In this document: positions 21,543 to 29,032 of the stretch, in pieces
Numbering within the stretch: the first letter of the stretch is position 1
Layout of the letters: every line of letters begins with the position of its first letter
Assembly (NCBI RefSeq): GCF_001425785.1
Contig: NZ_LMDI01000016.1
Span: 1-64,000 of the forward strand
Direction of reading: 5' to 3'
DNA: 64,000 nucleotides
From: Rhizobacter sp. Root1221
Lineage (GTDB): Bacteria; Pseudomonadota; Gammaproteobacteria; Burkholderiales; Burkholderiaceae_C
Notes under the pieces: generated by a model
What the model was told of the DNA's origin: nothing
The model's input: the letters and a program-made list of their open reading frames with translations, nothing else
The model's database searches: none
Made by a program: the position numbers and the translations under genes

Positions 21543-22451
21543 ATGAGCGCCGTTTTCGATACCGCCCCAGCCGCGACCGCCACCACGCCCCTCGCCCTCC
21601 TGCCCGTGGCCGGGCGCATCGGCGCCGAGGTGCGCGGGGTGCAGTTGACGGGTGACCTCGACCCCGCCACTTTCCAGGCGATCCAGCGGGCGCTGGACCG
21701 CCACAAGGTGCTCTTCTTTCGCGGACAGCACCACCTGACCGACACCAGCCAGCAGGACTTCGCACGCCTGTGGGGTGAGGTGGTGCCCCACCCCACCGTG
21801 CCCTCGCGCGACGGCACCCACATCCTCGAACTCGACTCGCAGCATGGCGGGCGCGCCAACTCGTGGCACACCGACGTCACGTTCGACGTGGCCTACCCGA
21901 AGCTCTCCGTGTTGCGGTCGGTGGTCGTGCCCCAGCACGGCGGTGACACCGTGTGGGCCAACACCGCCACCGCGTACGACGACCTGCCGGCACCGCTGAG
22001 GGCACTGGCCGAGACGCTGTGGGCGGTGCACGGCAACGACTACGACTACGCGGCCACGCGCGTGAAGGCCCACGACGACAAAGGCCTGCGGCGCTACCGC
22101 GAGGTGTTCACGTCGCGCCTGATCCAGGCCGAACACCCGCTCGTGCGCGTGCACCCGCGCACCGGCGAGCGCACGCTTGTGGCCGGCCATTTCGTCAAGC
22201 GGTTCGTGGGCCACAGCTCGCTCGATTCGGCCAACCTGCTGTCGGTGTTCCAGCGCCACATCACGCGGCTCGAGAACACGGTGCGGTGGCGCTGGTCCGA
22301 GGGCGACGTGGCCATCTGGGACAACCAGGCCACCCAGCACTACGCCATCGACGACTACGGCGACCAGCACCGCGTGATGCGCCGGGTGACGGTGGCCGGT
22401 GATGCGCCGGTGGCCGTGGACGGCACCCCGAGCCGCGTGCACACCGCCTGA
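21543..22451 (+). CDS. TauD/TfdA-family Fe(II)/2-oxoglutarate dioxygenase
   Basis: A 302-aa non-heme iron dioxygenase. The iron-binding facial triad is H109-x-D111 (SWHTDVTF) with the distal histidine near residue 275 in NQATQHYAI. The arginine that binds 2-oxoglutarate lies near 290 (HRVMRRVT). Family members open C-S bonds in taurine or alkyl sulfates, or hydroxylate amino acids; the sequence resembles the TauD/AtsK group. The ATG at 21543 gives the usual start; the frame is open 78 nt upstream without a ribosome site. No sulfonate transporter genes are adjacent, so the substrate stays open. Confidence 0.88.
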   Translation: MSAVFDTAPAATATTPLALLPVAGRIGAEVRGVQLTGDLDPATFQAIQRALDRHKVLFFRGQHHLTDTSQQDFARLWGEVVPHPTVPSRDGTHILELDSQHGGRANSWHTDVTFDVAYPKLSVLRSVVVPQHGGDTVWANTATAYDDLPAPLRALAETLWAVHGNDYDYAATRVKAHDDKGLRRYREVFTSRLIQAEHPLVRVHPRTGERTLVAGHFVKRFVGHSSLDSANLLSVFQRHITRLENTVRWRWSEGDVAIWDNQATQHYAIDDYGDQHRVMRRVTVAGDAPVAVDGTPSRVHTA

Positions 22452-22499
22452 CCGGCTGGCAGGCCGGCACCCGGCCACGACGGTGACGCGGGGGACAGC

Positions 22500-22544
22500 T
22501 TGCCATGGCGCGGGCCGGCCCATATACTGTATGCAACAACAGTA
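22500..22544 (+). promoter_or_regulatory. Sigma-70 promoter overlapped by a LexA (SOS) box
   Basis: TTGCCA (22500-22505), a 17-bp spacer and TATACT (22523-22528) form a good sigma-70 promoter. TACTGTATGCAACAACAGTA (22525-22544) overlaps the -10 and the expected start site. It has CTG-N10-CAG symmetry and the TACTG...CAGTA flanks of the proteobacterial LexA operator, so LexA should block this promoter until DNA damage. It faces the 28-codon ORF at 22558. Confidence 0.72.
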
Positions 22545-22557
22545 CTCGGACACCCCC

Positions 22558-22644
22558 ATGCTGACCGACTATCGCCAGACCTACCGCCCGCGCCCCCTGC
22601 TCAACCTGCCCCGTTGGGCGTGGAGTCTCTGGCACTGGCTCTGA
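22558..22644 (+). CDS. 28-aa SOS-controlled Trp-rich micropeptide (putative)
   Basis: The ATG lies about 25 nt downstream of the predicted start of an SOS-type transcript. The 28-residue product has a polar, arginine-rich first half and a Trp-rich amphipathic end, LLNLPRWAWSLWHWL. The ribosome site is weak (CGGA at 22547-22550). Its length and the LexA promoter recall TisB of E. coli (29 aa), an SOS-induced membrane peptide, but there is no sequence similarity I can claim. An in-frame ATG at 22531 falls inside the LexA box, so probably at or before the transcript start. Coding status is inferred. Confidence 0.45.
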   Translation: MLTDYRQTYRPRPLLNLPRWAWSLWHWL

Positions 22645-22666
22645 ACCTGCCTGCTTTCGGGTGCGC

Positions 22667-23098
22667 TCAGGCGTCGGCGTCCGCCAGGCGAATGAACGGC
22701 CCGATGCACGTCTCGAGCTCCTCGTCTTCGTTCTCGCACATCACGAACACGTGGCCCGCGGGGTGCAGCAGGATGTAGCGGGTCACTTCTTGCCCCGGCT
22801 CCGTGACACGGCCTGAACAATCCTTCTGCCCGTTGTCCCGCACGATGCGGTCCACCCATTTGTAGAAGCCGCTCGGCTCGGGCCGGTCCGACACCGTGAA
22901 CTCCGATTCAGCCACCTCGTGGTGGCTGGTCACCAACGTGGTGCCATCGGCCTCGATGCGGTAGATTTCGGCGCACGAGCTGTTCGGGTAAGGCAGCCGC
23001 CACAGCCCGATCAGCGGGTGGTCGGGCCGCACGGCGGCGCCGTGCGCAGACACCACCGCACAGGCGGCAGCACAAACAAGAGCGATCACGCGTTTCAT
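22667..23098 (-). CDS. Secreted protein of unknown function
   Basis: A 143-aa protein with a clear Sec signal peptide (MKRVIALVCAAACAVVSAHG, cleavage likely after A/G near 20-21). The mature part of about 120 residues contains GLWRLPYPNSSCAEIYRIE, which resembles lipocalin/DUF-type domains that begin with GxW, and four cysteines (C43, C94, C121, C131) that could pair in the periplasm. It ends in an acidic tail. I do not recognise a named family. It stands alone, convergent with the SOS micro-ORF. Confidence 0.7.
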   Translation of the reverse strand: MKRVIALVCAAACAVVSAHGAAVRPDHPLIGLWRLPYPNSSCAEIYRIEADGTTLVTSHHEVAESEFTVSDRPEPSGFYKWVDRIVRDNGQKDCSGRVTEPGQEVTRYILLHPAGHVFVMCENEDEELETCIGPFIRLADADA

Positions 23099-23194
23099 GG
23101 CGGAAGCTTTGAGCAGGCCACGCGAGGGCCTGATGTCAGCATAGCGGCGAATGCCGGATTGCGCATGCCCACCCCCCGGAAACCGGGGCGGCGC

Positions 23195-24223
23195 TCAGGA
23201 CGTGGGCACCGTGATCTTCAGTTGCCGGGCCGACGGCTCGTGTGCAAACGCCGCACTGGCCGGACCAATCCACACCGGCACCACCAGCGTGCGCGCCACG
23301 CGCGGCAGGTGTTCCTGCAACCACTCCACCGCCGTCAACACCCCGCCGAGCGACGTGAGGTACACGCGATACAAGTGCGCCTTCAACGCGGATTGTTTCA
23401 AGGCATCGGCGCAGGTCTCGTTCACGAACCCGGCCCAGTTGGAACCATCGAGGATGTTCATGCACACCGACACCGACGGGGTCAGCGGCCGGGCGGTGTG
23501 CCACCAGCGGCTGGGCACGAACACCATGTCTCCCGGGCGCAGCACGGCCCGGTAGCGCGTGGCCTTGGCGAGCAGCGGGAACCGCTGCAGGTCGGGCTCG
23601 TTGAGGTTGTCGATCAGGGAGCGGTTGGGCAGCTTCGGGTTCGCGTACAGCAGCGGGCCGTCCTCCGGCGGGAACATCACGAACTCCTTGTCGCCGTACA
23701 CCTCGGTAATGGCAGCATGGGCGTTCTCGCCGTCGAAATGCAGCACGGGGAACTTGCTGCCTACCCCGCCGATCAGCAGCTTCAGGTACCCGTCGGGGCG
23801 GCGCCATTGCGCCCGCATCAGCGGGCTCGCGTACCGCCGCGGAAACGCGTACACGTTCTGCGGAATCACGTCGGGCAACGCCTCCGGCAGGTTCTCGTGC
23901 AGGAACAGCCGGAACATGTACGGGCCCGGATGGGTGTCGTCCGAGGCCATCACGCCATCGACGAACTGATCGAACGGCATGGTGTCCTGGTAGCTGACCG
24001 CCACCGGTTTCGAGCCGAACCGCTCCTTGAAATAGGCTGGCGTCCACTTGCGCAGCGCGGGCCAATCCGTGACGGCACCGGTGACCACGACCGGCCGGTT
24101 CAGGCGCACGTAGTCATCGAGGAAGCGCCGGTACGGCAAGTCTGCCGCCCGCACGGTCTCCAGGGGTTGGCTGCAGCTTCCGCCGGCAGCCTTCGGCGCA
24201 TCCACGTGGCAGACAGAACTCAT
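23195..24223 (-). CDS. JmjC/cupin-like Fe(II)/2-oxoglutarate-dependent hydroxylase
   Basis: A 342-aa protein with a cupin_8/JmjC fold. The iron ligands are H162-x-D164 (LHFDGE) and H242 in WWHTARP. An upstream RPVVVTGAVTDWPALRKW stretch (about 43-60) is the classic start of this family. Bacterial members hydroxylate protein or small-molecule side chains; no substrate can be assigned. GGAGG sits 6 nt before the ATG. The C-terminal region of about 80 aa is helical and distinct from the fold. It is divergent from a broken aspartyl-protease gene. Confidence 0.83.
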   Translation of the reverse strand: MSSVCHVDAPKAAGGSCSQPLETVRAADLPYRRFLDDYVRLNRPVVVTGAVTDWPALRKWTPAYFKERFGSKPVAVSYQDTMPFDQFVDGVMASDDTHPGPYMFRLFLHENLPEALPDVIPQNVYAFPRRYASPLMRAQWRRPDGYLKLLIGGVGSKFPVLHFDGENAHAAITEVYGDKEFVMFPPEDGPLLYANPKLPNRSLIDNLNEPDLQRFPLLAKATRYRAVLRPGDMVFVPSRWWHTARPLTPSVSVCMNILDGSNWAGFVNETCADALKQSALKAHLYRVYLTSLGGVLTAVEWLQEHLPRVARTLVVPVWIGPASAAFAHEPSARQLKITVPTS

Positions 24224-24327
24224 GGGTCACCTCCGAACGCCGGGTGACCCTCCCCAAACTCTCAATGCGGGAGTCTGCGCCGCCCCCCGGTGCCCGGCCA
24301 TGCCGCAAATGAGGGGGCTCGTCTGCC

Positions 24328-24827
24328 ATGAACACGCTGACACTCGACCTGGGCCGCGCCCGGGCCACGTTCAACACGGGGTCCGACCTGACGCACCACG
24401 CTGGCGCGCAACCCATGGCCTACCGCCGTGGCCAGCCTCACGGTGATCACCCGCTCGTGGCAGTGCGTGGCGCCGACGGGGTGCTGCGGCAAGGCCTGCT
24501 CGACACCGGGTCCACGGCCATCGGCCTCGGCGCACTGACCGCCACCGACTGGACCGCCCTCACCGGCGATGCCCCGCTGGCCCGAACCCCGGGCGTGAGC
24601 ACCTTCAGCGCGCACAGCTGGGGCCGGGACCTCACCTGCTACCGCACGGTGGCCGCCGGCAGCGTGCACATCGGCGCAGGCCAGCCCCAGGCCGTCCAGG
24701 TCACCCATTGCCCCGACCTGGGCTTCAAGCCGAACAACCCCTCATCGGCGTGATCGGCCTCCAGCCCTTCGGCAACGCCACATTGACCCTCGACTACGTG
24801 GCGGGCCGCTGGCTCGTCACTGAATGA
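24328..24827 (+). pseudogene. Retropepsin-like aspartyl protease, frameshifted
   Basis: The first 135 or so codons encode a protein with the aspartyl-protease motif L-L-D59-T-G-S-T-A-I-G, typical of bacterial single-domain retropepsins. The frame then shifts at the CCCC run (24738-24741) and stops at 24753. Reading on in the -1 frame gives IGVIGLQPFGNATLTLDYV and RWLVTE with a stop at 24827, which is the expected C-terminal strand region of the family. The gene thus looks intact apart from one missing C. It could be a real mutation, a sequencing error in a homopolymer, or regulated slippage. No signal peptide is visible. Confidence 0.7.
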
Positions 24828-24864
24828 GCCGAGGTGTGAGCGTGCGTTTCGGGGCATTGCATCG

Positions 24865-25056
24865 CTTCGCTCGCTCGCCGTGCGGCCTCATCCCCTTGAT
24901 GGGATGAGCCCGCAGCCAAGAGGCGAGCAAAGCGAAGCCCCGAACCGCGAACGCCAGGCAACAGGCGAGCGAAGCGAAGCCGCAGATCAAGCTACCGCCG
25001 AGCCCGGGTCCCCCGGGCGCCCCCCTCGGGGGGGCAGGAGCGAAGCGACGTGGGGG
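24865..25056. repeat. GGCGAGCGAAGCGAAGCC repeat cluster with G/C-rich hairpin
   Basis: The unit GGCGAGC(G/A)AAGCGAAGCC occurs at 24922-24939 and 24964-24981. A related inverted copy (TTCGCTCGCTCGCC) lies at about 24866-24879 and a partial copy (GGAGCGAAGCGACG) at about 25037-25050. A CCCCCCTCGGGGGGG hairpin (about 25020-25034) lies between. It sits in the gap between two convergent genes and may act as a bidirectional terminator; similar GAGCGAAGCGA tracts are common in Comamonadaceae intergenic DNA. Confidence 0.6.
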
Positions 25057-25058
25057 GC

Positions 25059-26141
25059 TCAAAGCTTCACGGATTGCATGTAGCTGTCGAACCGCGCCTC
25101 ACAGAACCGGAACCAGAGGTTCTGGTCACGCCGGAAGTTGGCGTAGTCGCCGTAGATCTTTTTCCAGTTCGGGTTGGTGTCGGACAGTTCCTGGTACACG
25201 TCCATGGACGCCTTGAACGCCGCATCCATGATGGGCTTCGGGAAGGCAATCAGCTTGGTCTTGTTCGCCACCAGCTGCTTCAGCGCGATCGGGTTGCGGG
25301 CGTCGTACTTCGCCTGCATGTCGGTATGCGCGTAGGCGGCGGCCGCTTCCACGATGGCCTTGTACTCGGGCGTGAGCGCCTCGTACGCCTTCTTGTTGAC
25401 GAACACGTCCACCTGCGGGCCGCCTTCCCACCAGCCCGGGTACACGTAGTACGGGGCCACCTTGAAGAAGCCGAGCTTCTGGTCGTCGTACGGGCCCACC
25501 CACTCGGCCGCGTCGATCGTGCCCTTCTCGAGGGCTTGGTAGATCTCGCCGCCCGGCAGGTTCTGCGGCACGCCACCCAGGCGCTCGATGATCTTGCCGG
25601 CGAAACCGCCGATGCGGAACTTCAGGCCCTTCATGTCGGCCAGCGTCTTCAGTTCCTTGCGGAACCAGCCGCCCATCTGCGCGCCGGTGTTGCCGCAGGG
25701 GAAGTTGATGATGTTGTAGTTGCCGTAGAACTCGCGCATCAGCTTGAGGCCGTTGCCTTCCCACATCCACGCGCTCATCTGGCGGCTGTTCAGGCCGAAC
25801 GGGATGGACGCACCGATCGCGAACGTGGGGTCCTTGCCGAAGAAGTAATACGGCACCGTGTGGGCGCATTCGACCGTGCCGTTCTGCACGCCATCGACCA
25901 CACCGAACGGAGGCATCAGCTCGCCACCCGCGTGCACCGAGATCTGGAACTTGCCGCCGGTCATCTCGCCGACCTTCTTGGCGAACACTTCACCCCCGCC
26001 GTAGATGGTGTCGAGCGACTTCGGGAAGCTCGATGCCAGGCGCCAGCGGATGTTCGCCTGCGCGTGCACGATGGCAGGCGCGGCGCCTGCGGCCAGCACG
26101 CCGGCAATGCCGGTCTGGCGGATGAAGGAACGACGTTCCAT
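25059..26141 (-). CDS. dctP: TRAP transporter substrate-binding protein DctP family
   Basis: A 360-aa periplasmic solute-binding protein of the TRAP DctP/TTT family, mannitol/chloroaromatic subgroup. The N-terminus is a Tat-type signal (MERRSFIRQTGIAGVLAAG, then AHA-like cleavage near residue 27), suggesting export in a folded state. The fold motifs GKFQISVHAGGELMP and GLKFRIGGFAGKI are visible, and the latter carries the arginine that normally binds a substrate carboxylate. AGGAG lies 7 nt before the ATG. No permease genes are adjacent; the dctQM pair at 16.0-18.1 kb belongs to the same transporter branch and is the likeliest partner. Confidence 0.88.
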   Translation of the reverse strand: MERRSFIRQTGIAGVLAAGAAPAIVHAQANIRWRLASSFPKSLDTIYGGGEVFAKKVGEMTGGKFQISVHAGGELMPPFGVVDGVQNGTVECAHTVPYYFFGKDPTFAIGASIPFGLNSRQMSAWMWEGNGLKLMREFYGNYNIINFPCGNTGAQMGGWFRKELKTLADMKGLKFRIGGFAGKIIERLGGVPQNLPGGEIYQALEKGTIDAAEWVGPYDDQKLGFFKVAPYYVYPGWWEGGPQVDVFVNKKAYEALTPEYKAIVEAAAAYAHTDMQAKYDARNPIALKQLVANKTKLIAFPKPIMDAAFKASMDVYQELSDTNPNWKKIYGDYANFRRDQNLWFRFCEARFDSYMQSVKL

Positions 26142-26293
26142 GCGGAATCTCCTGAGGGAAAAGGGCAACTCGATCGGGTAGGTCGAGCGGATTCTAGAAG
26201 TGCGAAAACTGCGGGTTCCCCCGTGTTTACCCGTTCGTGCCAATGCGTACGACAGCGGGCCGCAGCCACCGCGCCACGAGGCTTTCAGCGCGC

Positions 26294-27682
26294 CTACGAA
26301 CCGGCGATCTTCATGCGGTCGATCAGCACGGAACCGATGGTTTTCGTGCCCATCGTGTAGGCGTCGGCGCCCACCGCAACGATGCCCTTGAACATGTCGC
26401 GCAGGTTCCCCGCGATGGTGATCTCGTGCACCGGGTACGCGATGCGGCCGTTCTCGACCCAGAAGCCGGCCGCGCCGCGCGAGTAGTCGCCCGTCACGTA
26501 GTTCACGCCCTGCCCCATCAGTTCGATGACGAAGAGCCCGCGGCCGAGCCTGCGCAGCATGGCGTCGAGGTCGTCGCTCGCGCCGGTGAGCCGGCTGGCG
26601 AGGGTGAGGTTCTGCGAGCCGCCCGCGTGGCCGGTGGTGCGCATGCCGAGCTTGCGCGCCGAGTAGCTGGACAGGAAGTAGTTCTGCACCACGCCGGCCT
26701 TGACCACGTCGCGCACCTTCGTGATCACCCCTTCGTCGTCGAACGGGGCACTGCCCTTCGCGCGCGGGATGTGCGGATCCTCGTGGATGTCGATGTGGTC
26801 GGGCAGCACCTGCTTGCCGAGGCTGTCGAGCAGGAACGTGGACTTGCGGTACAGCGCGCCGCCGCTGGTGGCCTGCACGTAGGCACCGAGCAGCCCGGCC
26901 GCGAGCGTGCTCTCGAACAGCACCGGCACCTCGCAGGTCTTGATCTTGCGCGACTTCAGGCGCGACAGCGCCCGCTCGGCCGCGTACCGGCCCACGGCCT
27001 CGGGCGCGGCGAGGTCGCTGGCCGACCGCATGGAGCTGTACCAGGCGTCGCGCTGCATGTCGTCGCCGCCGCGGCCCGGCAGTGACGCGATGGGCGCCAC
27101 CGACAACGAATGGCGGGAACTCGCGTACCCGCCGCGAAAGCCCCGCGTGTTGCCCGCGAAGAAGTGCGACTGCTGCGCCGAGACACCGGCACCTTCGGAA
27201 TTGGTGATGCGCGGGTCCACCGTCAACGCGGCGCTTTCGCACCGCAACGCCAGTTCGACCGCGCCCGCGGCGTCGATCAGCCACGGGTGGAACAGGTGCA
27301 GTTCGCGCGCGGCCTGCTCGGGGGTGGCGATGTCCTCGGCGTCGGGCAGGCCGGCGGCCGGATCTTCAGCGGTGAAGCGGGCAATGTCGTAGGCGGCGCG
27401 CACCGTCTGCTCCAGCGCGGCGCGGGAGAAGTCGGACGTGCTGGCGTTGCCGCGCTGGCGGCCGATGTAGACCGTCACGCCGAGCGACTTGTCGCGATTG
27501 CGCTCGACGTTCTCGATCTCACCCTTGCGGACCGAGACCGACAGGCCGGCGCCTTCGGACACCTCGACCCCGGCATCGCTGGCACCCAGCGACTTGGCGT
27601 GGGCCAGGGCGTCGTCGACCAGTTGTTCGAACGTGGCGCGTTCGTACGAGAAACCGTGGACGGGGGAAGATGTGGTGGACAT
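26294..27682 (-). CDS. pmbA: TldD/PmbA-family metalloprotease PmbA (TldE)
   Basis: A 462-aa protein of the PmbA/TldE family. PmbA works with TldD as a heterodimeric metalloprotease that trims peptides (microcin B17 leader, CcdA antitoxin in E. coli). The N-terminal alpha/beta domain contains SVRKGEIENVERNRDKSLGV, and the C-terminal barrel ends with FWVENGRIAYPVHEITIAGN, both family hallmarks. PmbA lacks the zinc-binding HExxxH of TldD, and none is seen here. The ATG at 27682 was preferred over an in-frame ATG 87 nt upstream, which would overlap the darP promoter region. It is divergent from darP (yjgA), a pairing conserved in beta- and gammaproteobacteria. Confidence 0.92.
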   Translation of the reverse strand: MSTTSSPVHGFSYERATFEQLVDDALAHAKSLGASDAGVEVSEGAGLSVSVRKGEIENVERNRDKSLGVTVYIGRQRGNASTSDFSRAALEQTVRAAYDIARFTAEDPAAGLPDAEDIATPEQAARELHLFHPWLIDAAGAVELALRCESAALTVDPRITNSEGAGVSAQQSHFFAGNTRGFRGGYASSRHSLSVAPIASLPGRGGDDMQRDAWYSSMRSASDLAAPEAVGRYAAERALSRLKSRKIKTCEVPVLFESTLAAGLLGAYVQATSGGALYRKSTFLLDSLGKQVLPDHIDIHEDPHIPRAKGSAPFDDEGVITKVRDVVKAGVVQNYFLSSYSARKLGMRTTGHAGGSQNLTLASRLTGASDDLDAMLRRLGRGLFVIELMGQGVNYVTGDYSRGAAGFWVENGRIAYPVHEITIAGNLRDMFKGIVAVGADAYTMGTKTIGSVLIDRMKIAGS

Positions 27683-27780
27683 GCAGTCGGGGCGGGTCGC
27701 GTTCGGGAAGGGAAGAAGGCCGCGGCTATCATAACGGTGACATTCGCGGCGACAATGGGGGTGATTCACGCCCCAAGCCC

Positions 27781-28329
27781 ATGCCCCTCCCCCACGACAA
27801 CGCCCCCGACTACGACGACCCCGGATACGAACGGCCGAGCAAGACCCGGCTGAAGAAGGAGTCGCACGACCTGCAGACGCTCGGCGAGCAGCTCGCCGCG
27901 CTGTCCGACGGGCAACTGGCCGGCCTGGGCCTCGGCGAGCAGTTGCTCGACGCGGTCAACCAGTACAAGCGCACCAAGTCGCATGAAGGCCGCCGCCGCC
28001 AGATGCAGTACGTGGGCAAGCTGATGCGCCGCGTCGACGTGGAACCCATCCGCGAGGCCGTGGCCTCGCTGCAGATGGGCCATGCGCTCGACTCGCTCGC
28101 GCTGCACCAGGCCGAACGCTGGCGCGTCGAGCTGCTCGCCAGCGACGACGCCCTCACCGCCTGGACTGCCGAACACCCCGGTGCCGACATGCAGCAGCTG
28201 CGCAGCCTCATCCGCGCCGCCCGCAAAGATGCGGCCGCCGCACCGGAACAGCGCAACGGCCGCGCGTTCCGTGAACTGTTCCAGTACATCAAGGCCCAGG
28301 CCGCCTCCCACCATGACCCCGACGAGTGA
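27781..28329 (+). CDS. darP: Ribosome-associated protein YjgA/DarP (DUF615)
   Basis: A 182-aa mostly helical, charged protein matching the DUF615/YjgA family, which binds late 50S ribosomal precursors (hence DarP). The hallmarks are PSKTRLKKESHDLQTLGEQL (about 20-39) and RRRQMQYVGKLMRRVD (about 75-90). The ATG at 27781 gives the normal family start; an upstream in-frame extension is unlike the family. It is divergent from pmbA and overlaps the next gene by 17 nt. Confidence 0.93.
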   Translation: MPLPHDNAPDYDDPGYERPSKTRLKKESHDLQTLGEQLAALSDGQLAGLGLGEQLLDAVNQYKRTKSHEGRRRQMQYVGKLMRRVDVEPIREAVASLQMGHALDSLALHQAERWRVELLASDDALTAWTAEHPGADMQQLRSLIRAARKDAAAAPEQRNGRAFRELFQYIKAQAASHHDPDE

Positions 28330-28915
28330 GCCCGGAAGCACCTTCGAACCGGTCCGCATCGGGTTGCTGTCGGTCAGCGACCGCGCGTCGAGCGGCGTGT
28401 ACGAAGACAAGGGCGTGCCGGCCCTGAAGGCCTGGCTTGCCCACGCGCTCGTCAACCCCGTGGAATGGGAAACCCGCGTCGTGCCCGACGACCAGCACAC
28501 CATCAGCGCGGCGCTGTGCCAGCTGGTGGACGTGGCCGGCTGCCACCTCGTGCTCACCACCGGTGGCACGGGCCCCGCGCCGCGCGACGTGACCCCCGAG
28601 GCCACGCTGGCGGTGGCCCACAAGGAACTGCCCGGCTTCGGCGAGCAGATGCGCCAGATCAGCCTGAACTTCGTGCCCACGGCCATCCTGTCGCGGCAGA
28701 CCGCGGTGGTGCGCGGCCAGGCCCTGATCATCAACCTGCCCGGCCAGCCGAAGTCCATCGCCGAAACGCTCGAGGGCCTGCCCCGCAACGAGCCGCCCGT
28801 GCCTGGCATCTTCGCCGCGGTGCCCTACTGCGTGGACCTGATCGGTGGGCCATACCTCGTCACTGACGACACCGTGTGCGCCGCATTCCGGCCCAAATCC
28901 GCTCAGCGACGCTGA
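28313..28915 (+). CDS. mog: Molybdopterin adenylyltransferase (MogA/MoaB family)
   Basis: A 200-aa member of the MogA/MoaB family, which adenylylates molybdopterin before molybdenum insertion. The key loops are present: GLLSVSDRASSGVYEDKG near the start, VLTTGGTGPAPRDVTPEAT (the phosphate-binding glycine motif and catalytic aspartate), and INLPGQPKSIAETLEGL. It overlaps darP by 17 nt, suggesting coupled translation. The product supplies cofactor to the molybdoenzyme nitrate reductase at 7.7-10.5 kb, among others. Confidence 0.92.
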   Translation: MTPTSEPGSTFEPVRIGLLSVSDRASSGVYEDKGVPALKAWLAHALVNPVEWETRVVPDDQHTISAALCQLVDVAGCHLVLTTGGTGPAPRDVTPEATLAVAHKELPGFGEQMRQISLNFVPTAILSRQTAVVRGQALIINLPGQPKSIAETLEGLPRNEPPVPGIFAAVPYCVDLIGGPYLVTDDTVCAAFRPKSAQRR

Positions 28916-29032
28916 CTCACAACGGTTCCGTGATGGCGCGATGCCCCAGCCCTTGAAGGGGCCAGGGATCGCTGCGATGATGGCACGCAGGTCGGCTCTC
29001 GGCCTCGTCACTCACCGCACAGGAGGCGCTCG

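Noticed and set aside
22531-22557. Earlier ATG (22531) for the SOS micro-ORF
   Set aside because: It lies inside the LexA box, at or before the expected transcript start.
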